Assembly: GCA_020635695.1 (NCBI GenBank)
Contig: JACJZH010000005.1
Span: forward strand, 124,001-188,000
From: Flavobacteriales bacterium
GTDB taxonomy: Bacteria > Bacteroidota > Bacteroidia > Flavobacteriales_F > PHOS-HE28
Direction of reading: 5' to 3'
Length of the DNA: 64,000 bases
Program-made: the position numbers and the translations under genes
Notes under the pieces: generated by a model
Seen by the model: only the letters and a program-made list of their open reading frames with translations
Databases searched by the model: none
What the model was told of the DNA's origin: nothing
Shown here: in pieces, positions 9,156 to 17,759 of the stretch
Layout of the letters: each line of letters opens with the position of its first letter
Position numbering within the stretch: position 1 is the first letter of the stretch

Positions 9156-11036
9156 CTAGCGGCCAAGATAGACGAGCAGGACGGACAGGTCTGCCGGAGA
9201 TACACCGCTGATCCGGGAGGCTTGTCCAAGCGTCGTAGGTCGTATCTGGTGAAGCTTGGTCCTTCCTTCCATGGAGAGGGAGGTGAGCTTCAGGAAGTCC
9301 AGGTCCTTGTCCAGGATCACTTCGTCCAGGCGCGAGAGCCGTTCGGCCTGTTCGCGTTCCTTGGCCAGGTATCCCTCATATTTCGCGTTGATCTCCACCT
9401 GCTCCGCCACCTCTTCTTGAAGGTCGCCCATGCTGGAGAGAGCCTCCCCGATGGATGGCGAAAGCGCTGCTACCGTGGACAGGTCCAGTTGGGGCCGAAG
9501 GACCAGGTCGTGCAGCTTGACCTGTTGTCTGATGGGGGATGTTCCACGTGGAACAATGACCGGGTTGGCGACCTCGGGGGATACACCCTGCTGGCGAAGT
9601 AGCGCGGTTAATTCGGATGCCTGAGCCTCTTTGAGCTCCACGCGCAACATGCGCTCCCTGCTTGCCAATCCCAGCGCATGTGAGCGTGGTGTTAGACGAA
9701 GGTCGGCATTGTCCTGACGCAGGAGGATGCGGAATTCCGCACGACTGGTGAACATCCGATAGGGCTCTTCGGTGCCCTTGGTGATCAGGTCGTCGATCAG
9801 CACACCGATGTATGCTTCGTCTCGTTTCAGGATGAACGGGTCCTTGTCCTTGAGCGCAAGGTGGGCGTTGATCCCAGCCATGATCCCCTGACAGGCGGCC
9901 TCTTCATACCCGGTGGTCCCATTGATCTGGCCCGCGAAGTAGAGCCTGGAGACGAGCTTGGTCTCCAGGGTATGCTTGAGCTGAGTGGGAGGGAAGTAGT
10001 CATACTCCACCGCATATCCTGGTCGGAATATCCGGGCTTGTGCGAATCCCGGCATTGCCCGAAGTGCCTTGATCTGGACCTCTTCCGGGAGGCTGGTGCT
10101 GAAGCCATTGATGTAGGTCTCCACGGTGTTCCACCCCTCCGGCTCCACGAAGATCTGGTGCCGGTCGCGATCGGCGAAGCGATCGATCTTGTCCTCGATG
10201 CTGGGACAGTAGCGAGGACCGACACCCTGGATCCGCCCCGAGAACATCGGGCTCCTATCGAAACCAGAGCGCAGGATGTCGTGAACTTCAGGGCTGGTGT
10301 AAGTGATCCAGCAACTAAGCTGCTTGGGTGGAGGCTTGGTTTCCGGCAGGAAGCTGAACGTGCGCGGGTCCTCGTCACCGAGCTGCTCCTCGAGCTTGGT
10401 GTAGTCGATGCTCCTTCCGTCCACGCGCGGTGGGGTGCCGGTCTTCATACGACCTGCCTCGAAACCCAGCTCCACGAGCTGCTCGGTAATGCCATGTGAG
10501 GCCTTTTCGCCAGCCCGGCCGCCACCGAGTTGACGCTCGCCGATATGCATCACACCGTTCATGAACGTGCCGCTGGTAAGCACCACGGCCCCGCACGGAA
10601 TGGTCATGCCCAGGCCTGTTCGGACGCCGATCACCGAGCCATTCTCCACGAGGATGCCGGTCACCATGTCCTGCCAGAAATGGACCTGATGCGTTCCTTC
10701 CAACAGCCTCCTCCAGGTCTCAGCGAACAAGCCTCGGTCGTTCTGGGTCCGAGGGCTCCACATGGCAGGCCCCTTGCTCCGGTTCAGCATCCGGAACTGG
10801 ACCATGCTCTTATCGCTCACGATGCCCGAATAGCCGCCCAGCGCGTCAACCTCGCGGACGATCTGGCCTTTGGCCACCCCACCCATGGCGGGATTGCAGC
10901 TCATTTGCCCAATGACCCCCATGTTCATGGTGATCAGGAGTACGCGCGAACCCAGGTTGGCAGCCGCGGCCGCGGCCTCACAGCCGGCATGTCCCGCGCC
11001 GACCACGATGACATCGTATCGGTCCAAAGTGCTCAT
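9156..11036 (-). CDS. mnmG: tRNA uridine-5-carboxymethylaminomethyl modification enzyme MnmG (GidA)
   Basis: 626 residues, normal for MnmG. With MnmE it installs the cmnm5 modification on U34 of tRNAs, using FAD. Seen: the FAD Rossmann motif VVGAGHAGCEAA at the N-terminus, the MnmG signature CNPAMGGVAKGQ, GTPPRVDGRS, the second signature GQINGTTGYEEAA, and the C-terminal helical domain. ATG 11036 is chosen (MSTLDRYDVIVVG). A longer frame would start at a TTG inside the -7 box at 11073-11080. The gene carries parS site B inside its coding sequence and parS sites at both ends, consistent with the frequent placement of gidA near oriC. Confidence 0.97.
   Translation of the reverse strand: MSTLDRYDVIVVGAGHAGCEAAAAAANLGSRVLLITMNMGVIGQMSCNPAMGGVAKGQIVREVDALGGYSGIVSDKSMVQFRMLNRSKGPAMWSPRTQNDRGLFAETWRRLLEGTHQVHFWQDMVTGILVENGSVIGVRTGLGMTIPCGAVVLTSGTFMNGVMHIGERQLGGGRAGEKASHGITEQLVELGFEAGRMKTGTPPRVDGRSIDYTKLEEQLGDEDPRTFSFLPETKPPPKQLSCWITYTSPEVHDILRSGFDRSPMFSGRIQGVGPRYCPSIEDKIDRFADRDRHQIFVEPEGWNTVETYINGFSTSLPEEVQIKALRAMPGFAQARIFRPGYAVEYDYFPPTQLKHTLETKLVSRLYFAGQINGTTGYEEAACQGIMAGINAHLALKDKDPFILKRDEAYIGVLIDDLITKGTEEPYRMFTSRAEFRILLRQDNADLRLTPRSHALGLASRERMLRVELKEAQASELTALLRQQGVSPEVANPVIVPRGTSPIRQQVKLHDLVLRPQLDLSTVAALSPSIGEALSSMGDLQEEVAEQVEINAKYEGYLAKEREQAERLSRLDEVILDKDLDFLKLTSLSMEGRTKLHQIRPTTLGQASRISGVSPADLSVLLVYLGR
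9540..9555. other. parS site B (ParB binding)
   Basis: TGTTCCACGTGGAACA, a perfect 16-bp palindrome of the parS form TGTTnCACGTGnAACA, inside mnmG where it encodes VPRGT. Confidence 0.9.
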
Positions 11037-11052
11037 GGTTCCACGTGGAACA
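11037..11052. other. parS site C (ParB binding)
   Basis: GGTTCCACGTGGAACA contains the perfect 14-bp palindrome GTTCCACGTGGAAC. It lies directly before the mnmG start codon, between it and the -7 box, so bound ParB could affect mnmG transcription. Confidence 0.88.
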
Positions 11053-11072
11053 ACCTCCTTGACAAGAGGGCG

Positions 11073-11080
11073 CAAAGATA
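11073..11080 (-). promoter_or_regulatory. Bacteroidota -7 box for mnmG
   Basis: TATCTTTG on the minus strand, exact TAnnTTTG match, 36 nt before ATG 11036. parS site C lies between box and gene. Confidence 0.65.
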
Positions 11081-11103
11081 GGGAGCCACCCCCCAGCTGA
11101 CCA

Positions 11104-11126
11104 CCGCCGAGGCAACACCTCGGCGG
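11104..11126 (-). terminator. Stem-loop downstream of the YbhB-like gene
   Basis: CCGCCGAGG and CCTCGGCGG form a perfect 9-bp stem with loop CAACA. It stands between the YbhB-like gene (ends 11159) and the mnmG promoter. No U-run follows, so it is either an unusual terminator or only an RNA 3'-end stabiliser. Confidence 0.55.
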
Positions 11127-11158
11127 GTCATAAATCCCTGATATTCAGGAGAGTATGC

Positions 11159-11725
11159 CTATCGCTCGTAATAGAAGACGATGCTGGCCCGTGCAAGCGC
11201 GTGACTGTTGATGGTGTACCCGACCATGGCAGGAGGCGCTTCCGGGTCCAATCCCAAGCTCTCCGCATCAAGCGCCGAGACCGTGACGATGTACCGGTGG
11301 GCGCCATGGCCAGGGGGCGGACAGGGACCTCCGTATCCGGTGGTTCCAAAGTCCGTCATGCTCTGAACGGCTCCCTTGGGCATTCCGGCCCCGCCTGTTG
11401 AACCCGCTCCCATGGGCAGGCCGTTGATCGTTGCGGGCAGGTCGAACACCACCCAGTGCCACCATCCGCTTCCCGTAGGCGCGTCAGGGTCGTACATGGT
11501 GATGGCGAAGCTCTTCGTACCATCCGGAGCATGGGCCCACGTCAGCTGCGGGCTTCGGTTCTCCCCGGTGCAGCCGAACCCATCGAACACCTCCCGGGTG
11601 GTGGCCTGGCCACCCACTGAGCTGCTGGTGAGGGTGAAGGTGTCTCCTGGCGCGCCATCCTGGGCGCTTGCCTTGTCGGCGACGATAAGAACGGAAATGA
11701 GCAGAAGGGCGTAGGTCGGTCTCAT
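11159..11725 (-). CDS. YbhB/YbcL-type (Raf kinase inhibitor-like) PEBP protein, exported
   Basis: 188 residues from ATG 11725. A signal peptide (MRPTYALLLISVLIVADKASAQ) is followed by a PEBP fold: FTLTSSSVGG, the ligand-pocket motif MYDPDAPTGSGWWHWVVFDLP and a late GGPCPPPGHGAHRYIVTVSALD. These match bacterial YbhB/YbcL. The family binds phospholipid-like anionic ligands; its bacterial role is unknown. The open frame extends further upstream, but only this ATG gives a signal peptide. It diverges from the haloperoxidase-like gene, with 119 bp between them. Confidence 0.93.
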   Translation of the reverse strand: MRPTYALLLISVLIVADKASAQDGAPGDTFTLTSSSVGGQATTREVFDGFGCTGENRSPQLTWAHAPDGTKSFAITMYDPDAPTGSGWWHWVVFDLPATINGLPMGAGSTGGAGMPKGAVQSMTDFGTTGYGGPCPPPGHGAHRYIVTVSALDAESLGLDPEAPPAMVGYTINSHALARASIVFYYER

Positions 11726-11729
11726 TCCA

Positions 11730-11737
11730 CGAAGATA
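11730..11737 (-). promoter_or_regulatory. Possible -7 box for the YbhB-like gene
   Basis: TATCTTCG on the minus strand resembles TAnnTTTG, but it ends only 4 nt from the ATG. If real, the transcript would be almost leaderless. Confidence 0.3.
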
Positions 11738-11844
11738 CCCATGTAGCACAAGGGGGTGTTGGCAGCAGCGTTCGGGTGATCCGCCCGGAGCGAATGCGGA
11801 AATGACCATCCTGGTGCCATCTTCGCGATCTGAAGTTCCAGACC

Positions 11845-13356
11845 ATGCATCCTCGCAATTCCGCTGCTGCCTTTTCAGGTGTCCTGTTGGTCCTTGCCTC
11901 GTGCTCTGCCCCGGAGCCGACCGGACAGGAAGTGAATGAAACCGCCCCGATGGAACGCGGTGCCGCGAATGTGGCCTACATCTGGGGCGGAGTGGCCCTG
12001 GAGGCCACTGCCAACGACACCGAGAACAACAAACCGCGGCCCACGGTGAACAGCCGGATGCTGGCCCTGCCCATGGTGGCACAATTCGATGCGTGGAGCC
12101 GATACGACAGCCTGGCGGTCCCGGTGTTCCTGAAGGCGGAGCGCCGCCCTGTGGCAGAGCACACGGAGGCCAACAAGGAGGAGGCGATCAGCTATGCCAT
12201 GGCCCGGGCGTTGACATCCGTTTATCCGGCCGACAGCCAGCTGTTCGCCGATCAATTGACCGCCCTGGGCTATGATCCCGGTTACACGGACCTGGACCCG
12301 ACCACGCCCGCCGGACTGGGCAACCTGGCCGCACACACGGTGATCGAGGCCAGGCGCCACGACGGAAGCAACATGTTCGGAGACCACCCGGACGCGGACA
12401 CGCTTTACGGGGATTACACCCACTACGTGCCCGTGAACCAAGCCACGCGCATGAACGACATCGACCGCTGGCAGCCCAAGTATTTCGAGGAGGAAACGAC
12501 CGGTCGGCGCTTTGCGCCTGGCTGTCTTTCGCCGCACTGGCAACATGTGGCACCACTATTCCTGGACAGCGCTGCCCAGTTCAGACCGCCGGCGCCACCC
12601 GTGATGGGCGATCCGAGGCTGGAGGCCGAGGTGCGCGAGGTGGTGGCCATGCAGGCCGGGCTCACCAATGAGGAGAAGGCCCTGGTGGAGTTCATGCGTG
12701 ACGGCCCCCGCAGCGTGCAGCAGGCCGGCCATTGGTTGATCTTCGCGCGGGACGTGAGCCTGCGCGACGACCACACGCTGGACGATGATGTGAAGATGTA
12801 CTTCGTCGTGGCCTCCACGGCCATGGACTGCTTCATCGCCTGCTGGGACGCCAAGATGCACTACGACAACAGCCGGCCCTATCAACAGGTGCATCACCTC
12901 CTGGGCGAGGAGGACATCACCGGCTGGGGCGGACCAGGTGTCGGCATGATCGCCATGAAGGGGAAGGACTGGCGTCCCTACTCGCCGGCGAACTTCCTCT
13001 GTCCGCCGTTCCCTGCCTATCCGAGCGGCCACAGCACCGTGAGCGGTGGGTGTGGCAAGGCGCTGGAGCTGTTCACGGGAAGCGACCACTACGGGGCTTC
13101 CGTGACCCTGCTTCCCGGATGGCTCACCGAACCGGGCATCACCCAGGACAGCGTGACCCTGCGGTTCCCGACCTTCACAGAGACCGCTGAGATGGCCGGC
13201 CGTTCGCGGGTGCTGGGTGGATACCACATCCAGACCGACAACGTGGAGGGACTTCGCCTGGGAAGGCGGGTGGGCGAGCTGGTCCATGCCCGCTGCATGG
13301 ACCACATCGAGGGCCGTGCAGGAGCCCCGCGCGAACCGTTGGCGGCGACCTACTGA
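11845..13356 (+). CDS. Vanadium-dependent haloperoxidase / PAP2-like lipoprotein
   Basis: 503 residues. The N-terminus MHPRNSAAAFSGVLLVLASC ends in a lipobox, so it is probably a lipoprotein. All three vanadate/phosphate pocket motifs are present: KMHYDNSRPYQQ (K-x6-RP), YPSGHSTVSGG (PSGH) and SRVLGGYHIQTDN (SR-x5-H-x3-D). Length and motif spacing fit vanadium-dependent haloperoxidases better than short PAP2 phosphatases. Activity (halide oxidation or phosphatase) cannot be told from sequence. It overlaps the convergent ybeY end by 7 bp. Confidence 0.9.
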   Translation: MHPRNSAAAFSGVLLVLASCSAPEPTGQEVNETAPMERGAANVAYIWGGVALEATANDTENNKPRPTVNSRMLALPMVAQFDAWSRYDSLAVPVFLKAERRPVAEHTEANKEEAISYAMARALTSVYPADSQLFADQLTALGYDPGYTDLDPTTPAGLGNLAAHTVIEARRHDGSNMFGDHPDADTLYGDYTHYVPVNQATRMNDIDRWQPKYFEEETTGRRFAPGCLSPHWQHVAPLFLDSAAQFRPPAPPVMGDPRLEAEVREVVAMQAGLTNEEKALVEFMRDGPRSVQQAGHWLIFARDVSLRDDHTLDDDVKMYFVVASTAMDCFIACWDAKMHYDNSRPYQQVHHLLGEEDITGWGGPGVGMIAMKGKDWRPYSPANFLCPPFPAYPSGHSTVSGGCGKALELFTGSDHYGASVTLLPGWLTEPGITQDSVTLRFPTFTETAEMAGRSRVLGGYHIQTDNVEGLRLGRRVGELVHARCMDHIEGRAGAPREPLAATY

Positions 13357-13787
13357 AGGCGGTCCAGAACGGCCAGCCAGCGATCCTCCTCGCCGCGCAT
13401 CGCCTTTCGCTGGGCCTCCGTTTTATCACGTTGGCCCAGCAGGTGCAACAGACCGTGCACCATCACCCGGTGGAGTTCGCGCTGTGCGCTGGTGCCGTAT
13501 TCGCGGGCATTCTCCCGGATGCGGTCGTAGCTCATCAGCACGTCCCCCGACACGCCGGTGCCCGTCTGCCCATCGAACGTGATCACGTCCGTGAGCGTGT
13601 CGTGCCCCAGGTAGCGCTGGTTGTATTCCAGCAGTTCGGCGTCCGTCATCAGCACGAAGGCCAGTTCATGTACTTCCAGCCCATGCTCCCGGGCCACGCG
13701 TTTCAGCCAGCGGCGCAGACGGCCGCGGTGGCGGAAGGCGTCGGGAACGTCGCGGTGATGGAAGGTGATGGAAGGCGCGGCCATCAC
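13350..13787 (-). CDS. ybeY: Endoribonuclease YbeY (rRNA maturation)
   Basis: 145 residues. YbeY is a zinc endoribonuclease acting in 16S rRNA 3'-end maturation and ribosome quality control. The metal motif is present as MVHGLLHLLGQRDKTEAQ. The third ligand is Asp in place of the canonical His of HGxLHLxGYDH, a form common in Bacteroidota, followed by the usual M-x-x-x-E-D region. Upstream is the family motif LTDVITFDG. The start codons ATGATG overlap the upstream ATPase stop (4-bp overlap at 13784-13787). Confidence 0.95.
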   Translation of the reverse strand: MMAAPSITFHHRDVPDAFRHRGRLRRWLKRVAREHGLEVHELAFVLMTDAELLEYNQRYLGHDTLTDVITFDGQTGTGVSGDVLMSYDRIRENAREYGTSAQRELHRVMVHGLLHLLGQRDKTEAQRKAMRGEEDRWLAVLDRLQ

Positions 13788-14221
13788 TCCTGCACGGGAA
13801 GCAGGCTGAAGGCCATGGCCACGCTGGCCCCGTTGTCCTCGAACTCCACCGAGTCCGCCAGGGCGCGCATCAGGAACACCCCGCGTCCGTGGGGCTTCTC
13901 GATGTTCTCCGGGTCGGTGGGGTCGGGCAGGTGGTCATGGTCGAAACCCGGACCTTCATCGCGGATCAGGAAGATGATCCGGTCCGCCTCCACTTCGTAA
14001 CCCACGGTGACCTGCTTGGAGGCGTCCTGGCGGTTGCCGTGATGGATGGCGTTGTTCACCGCCTCGGTAAGGGCGATGAGGATGTTGCCATAACGGGACT
14101 CGTGGACGTTGTGCGCCTTGCAGGCGTCATCGATGAGCTTTTCCACCAGGGCGATGTTCTCCGCCTTGGAGGGGAACTCTATCCGGTGGGTGAACTGCAC
14201 GTCCTCGATCAGGGTTCCCAT
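13784..14221 (-). CDS. RsbW-like ATP-binding protein (HATPase_c_2)
   Basis: 145 residues, a stand-alone GHKL ATPase of the anti-sigma/serine kinase type. The N box is LTEAVNNAIHHGN, G1 is DEGPGFD and G2 is HGRGVFLMR. Such proteins phosphorylate an STAS antagonist and bind a sigma factor in other phyla; in Bacteroidota the partners are mostly unknown, and none is encoded here. It is sandwiched between DUF4175 (8 bp) and ybeY (4-bp overlap), so these three are probably one operon. Confidence 0.93.
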   Translation of the reverse strand: MGTLIEDVQFTHRIEFPSKAENIALVEKLIDDACKAHNVHESRYGNILIALTEAVNNAIHHGNRQDASKQVTVGYEVEADRIIFLIRDEGPGFDHDHLPDPTDPENIEKPHGRGVFLMRALADSVEFEDNGASVAMAFSLLPVQE

Positions 14222-14229
14222 GGCTTCGA

Positions 14230-17200
14230 TCAGGGTCGGTCAAAAGTACCGAAATAGTCGTTCACGCGCTGCCGGTAGTAGGGCTTGAGCCCGGGTGGCA
14301 CGGTGCGCAGCAGTTCGGTCTCGCGCTGTTTGCGTTGTTGGTACTCGAAGTAGCGGGCGGGGTCCTCGTGCGGTGTCTCCCGCCCTTCGTTGCTTGTACG
14401 TTGCTGGTCGAGCTCCCGTTCGCGTTCGGCCTTCTCGGCCTCCAGCAGGCGTACGAGGATGTCCTTCTGGCGTTTCTGGGTCTCCTGGTCGATGCGGCGG
14501 TTCACGATGTCCTTCTCGACCTCCTCCATCTCCTGGGCGAGCTTGTTCAAGGGGTTCCCGGAACCGCTGCCATCCTTGTTCATCTCCTGCGCCATCCGTT
14601 GCAACTCCTTGCGGATCGCGGCTTGTTGGGCGGCCATCTGGGCCAGTTGCCTGCTCATGCCGGGCATGCCCTGTGACCCCTCGTTCTTTTCGCCGGGCTT
14701 GTTGCCTTTCTGCTGACCCTTGCGCATCTCCTCCAGCTGCTTGTTCAGGGCCTCCTGCATGGCCTTCATCTTGGCCATGGAGGGTTTCTTGCCCTGCCCG
14801 CTACCGGTCCCGCCGGGCTTGTTGCAGGAACCGCTGCCGGGCATCTGTTGGGCCATCTGTTGCATCATCTGCTGGAGCGCCTCGTCCAGCAGCAGGGCCA
14901 GGTTGTTCAAGGAGGTCATGGCGCGTTGTTGCCGTTCGGCCGCCACGGGCTTCTGGCGTTCGTTGCCCCGGCTGTCGCTGATCAGGGCCACGGCCTGGTC
15001 CATGTTCTCGTTCACCGCGTTCATCTCCCGGTTCACCACGGACTGGAGCTGTGGGATCCGTTTGCTGAGGGCGAAGAGGGAATCCTCCACCACACGGGCA
15101 TCATCGCGCAGCTTCTTCTGGTCGCGGCCCACCTCCACGTAGCGCGGGTCCTTGGGCTTCGTGGCCGACAGGTCGTCCATCACGCGCTCCTGGTCGAAGC
15201 TCAGCTGCACGATGTTCTCCAGGAGTTGCCGCAAGGCGTCCATGTCCTCTTCCTGCTGCTCCTGCTCGGAGTTCTGCATGCTGCTCCGCATCTGGAAGGC
15301 CAGCTGCTCCATCTGCTCCCCGGCCTTCTTCTGGCTTTCCCCGGCCTTCTTCTTTTCGTCCTGCTTCAGCTGTTCCTGGCTCTGCTGTTGCTGCTGGTCG
15401 ATGGCCTCTTCCTGGGGTTCCGTGTCGGGCAGTTCCAGGGGGTTCTCCAGCTCGCTGTTCTTCTTCTCGAGCTCGTCCAGCTGCTCCTGCACCTCGTCGA
15501 ACTTCCGGTCCAATTCGGCCTGTTCCTCGGCCAGTTGTTCGGCGCTCTTATCCCCTTTGTCGCTTTCCTCGGACAGGTCCTTCTGCTCCTCCGCCAGCTC
15601 CTCCAATTGCTCCGCGATGTCCTCGGCCTGTTGCTCGACCTCCAGTTGTTTGAACAGTTCAAGGGACCGGTCCAGCTCCTTTTCGATGTCCTCCTGGCTC
15701 AATTTCATCTCCTCCATGCGCTCCTCCAGGGCTTCCTTGTCCAGTTTCTCGAGAAGCTCCTCCATCTGCCGATAGAGCTCCTTCATTTCCTCGGTGAGCA
15801 CGTTCTCGAAGAGCTCCTGGAGCTGCTCCTGTTTCTGGAGCAGTTCTTCGTTCATGGGCTGGAACTCCTGCTGGAACTGCTGGCTTTGGCGCAACTGCTC
15901 GGTGGTCTGCTCAATGCGCTGTTGAAGGTCCTGCTGCCGCTGCAGGGTGTTCTCCAAACGTTGCTTGTCCTGCCAGTCGAGCTCCTTCTTGTCCAGCATT
16001 TCGCGGCGGATGCGGTCCAGGTCTCGCTGCAGTTCCTGGGCCTCCCGGATGCCCTCCTGCAGGGCCTCCTTGATGCGGTCGGCATCCTGCTCCTGACGTT
16101 CGGCCAGCTCCCGCAGCGAGGGTGCGGCGAACACCCGCACGCTGGTGCGGGCGCTCTTGCTTCCGTTCACCCCGTCATTGTCCCAGACCTCGAACCAGTG
16201 TTCCAGGCGGTCACCGGGCATCAGGTCGAGCGCGGAAAGGTCCCAGTCGTGGTAGAACACCTGGCGTGTGGCCTTCGGCTCCAGCCCAAGGGGCATCACC
16301 CCTTCCCGTTGATCGGCGGCCAGGCTGTCCCCTCCGGCGGCGACCCGGTAGTGGAACTCAAGACGCCGGAACCCGTGGTCATCACCGATCCGCCCGCTGA
16401 AGACCAGTCGTTTCGGCGCCAGGCTGTCCGTGCGCTCCTCCACATCGATGGTGGGGTAGAGGTCGGGGACCACATCGATCCGGTAGGGTAGGGACCGTTC
16501 GGAACGCCGGTCGCCAATGGCCGGGGTCATCCGGTAATTGCGGGCTTGAAGCAGGCGACGTTCGGCCGTGAAGCGCCCATCCCCGCGATCGTCCAGGGCG
16601 TAGGTGCTGTCGTCGAAGGCCAGCAGCAACCGGTCGGCGCTGCGGGTGTTCACCGTCCAGGTGATGCGCGTCCCCGCAGGCACGGTCACATCCCCGGTGT
16701 TCCGCACCTGTTCGGCCGCCATGCCCAGGTAGGCCGGATAGGCCAGGTCCAGGGCGAAATCGAGCAGGGTGGGGTTGGGAAGGGTGTTCAGCACGAACTC
16801 CTCGGAGAGAAAGCCTCCCGCCGTGAGCTGAAAGCTGATGGGCGCCTGCACATTGCGGAAACGATGGGTGAACCGGGCAGCGTTCTGGCGCACCAGGGGA
16901 ATGCGCCTATCACCCACCAAGAGTTCCACCTGCTGCGGAAGCACCTGCCCGCGCAGGTCCACCTCAAGCTCGAAGTCCTCCTGCTCGGGTACCTCCAGGG
17001 TGTCGTTCACCAGGAAACGGAAGGGCGCTTCTGGTACGAACTCCGTTCCGTGGGCCATCAGGCGGCGCGTGGGTTCCTTGATCAGACTGGGAGCGGCCAG
17101 CAGCAGCACGGCCAGGACCAGCAGCGGGGGAAGGGCATAGCGCAGGTAGCGCGTGTTGCGCCGCAGGTCGATGGCCTGGGCGAAGGGCACCGGGCCCAGT

Positions 17201-17619
17201 TCGCGGCTCCGTTGGGCGATGCTGGCCTCGATCAGCTCGCGCCGCCCCGGGTGTGCGCCGGCCTGCTCGCGAAGCTGCAACGTGTTCAGCAGCTTGTCCT
17301 TCACCTCGCCGAAATGCGTCCCGATGATGCGGGCCGCCTGGGCATGGGAGATCACCGGCCCCAGGCGGAAGAGCTTGACGAGCGGACCTGCGACGAAGCG
17401 CACCAACACCGTTCCCGCAGCGATCAGGAAGCCCCAGAACAATACGGTGCGGGCCAGGCTGTTGAAGCGTCCGAAGTGCTCCAGGAGGGCCACCACGAGG
17501 AAGGCGCCGGCGAGGAGCCCAACGGCGTACAGGCCACCCCGGATCAGCCGGTCCTTGTAATAGCGCCGGATGAACGCATCCAGCTTGGCGATCAAAAGCT
17601 CGTAGTCGGTGCGCATCAC
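14230..17619 (-). CDS. DUF4175 family large membrane-anchored coiled-coil protein
   Basis: 1129 residues. Three hydrophobic segments lie near the N-terminus (GLYAVGLLAGAFLVVALL, TVLFWGFLIAAGTVLV and YALPPLLVLAVLLLAAP), then a beta-rich, probably periplasmic region of about 350 residues. From about residue 520 onward it is dominated by Gln/Glu/Lys-rich coiled coil. A Gly/Met/Gln-rich stretch (around residue 950) breaks the coil. This matches DUF4175 of Bacteroidota, whose function is unknown. It is first in an apparent operon with the RsbW-like ATPase and ybeY. A TAACTTTC box-like sequence lies near 17660-17667, about 40 bp upstream. Confidence 0.93.
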   Translation of the reverse strand: MMRTDYELLIAKLDAFIRRYYKDRLIRGGLYAVGLLAGAFLVVALLEHFGRFNSLARTVLFWGFLIAAGTVLVRFVAGPLVKLFRLGPVISHAQAARIIGTHFGEVKDKLLNTLQLREQAGAHPGRRELIEASIAQRSRELGPVPFAQAIDLRRNTRYLRYALPPLLVLAVLLLAAPSLIKEPTRRLMAHGTEFVPEAPFRFLVNDTLEVPEQEDFELEVDLRGQVLPQQVELLVGDRRIPLVRQNAARFTHRFRNVQAPISFQLTAGGFLSEEFVLNTLPNPTLLDFALDLAYPAYLGMAAEQVRNTGDVTVPAGTRITWTVNTRSADRLLLAFDDSTYALDDRGDGRFTAERRLLQARNYRMTPAIGDRRSERSLPYRIDVVPDLYPTIDVEERTDSLAPKRLVFSGRIGDDHGFRRLEFHYRVAAGGDSLAADQREGVMPLGLEPKATRQVFYHDWDLSALDLMPGDRLEHWFEVWDNDGVNGSKSARTSVRVFAAPSLRELAERQEQDADRIKEALQEGIREAQELQRDLDRIRREMLDKKELDWQDKQRLENTLQRQQDLQQRIEQTTEQLRQSQQFQQEFQPMNEELLQKQEQLQELFENVLTEEMKELYRQMEELLEKLDKEALEERMEEMKLSQEDIEKELDRSLELFKQLEVEQQAEDIAEQLEELAEEQKDLSEESDKGDKSAEQLAEEQAELDRKFDEVQEQLDELEKKNSELENPLELPDTEPQEEAIDQQQQQSQEQLKQDEKKKAGESQKKAGEQMEQLAFQMRSSMQNSEQEQQEEDMDALRQLLENIVQLSFDQERVMDDLSATKPKDPRYVEVGRDQKKLRDDARVVEDSLFALSKRIPQLQSVVNREMNAVNENMDQAVALISDSRGNERQKPVAAERQQRAMTSLNNLALLLDEALQQMMQQMAQQMPGSGSCNKPGGTGSGQGKKPSMAKMKAMQEALNKQLEEMRKGQQKGNKPGEKNEGSQGMPGMSRQLAQMAAQQAAIRKELQRMAQEMNKDGSGSGNPLNKLAQEMEEVEKDIVNRRIDQETQKRQKDILVRLLEAEKAERERELDQQRTSNEGRETPHEDPARYFEYQQRKQRETELLRTVPPGLKPYYRQRVNDYFGTFDRP

Positions 17620-17759
17620 GCCATCCCTTCCAACGTCCCGGACAACCGGGAATTGTTCCGAAAGTTAAGGCGGAACAAGGCCCTCGACCTTGGAGCCGCG
17701 GCGACCGAGGGGCATTCGGCAGGGGATCTGATGCATGGTGAGGCGATACCTTGTGGCCG

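Noticed and set aside
14335..16491. Leu-rich plus-strand frame opposite DUF4175
   Set aside because: It is the antisense of the Gln/Glu/Lys coiled coil (CTG/CTC/TTC reversed codons), not a membrane protein gene.
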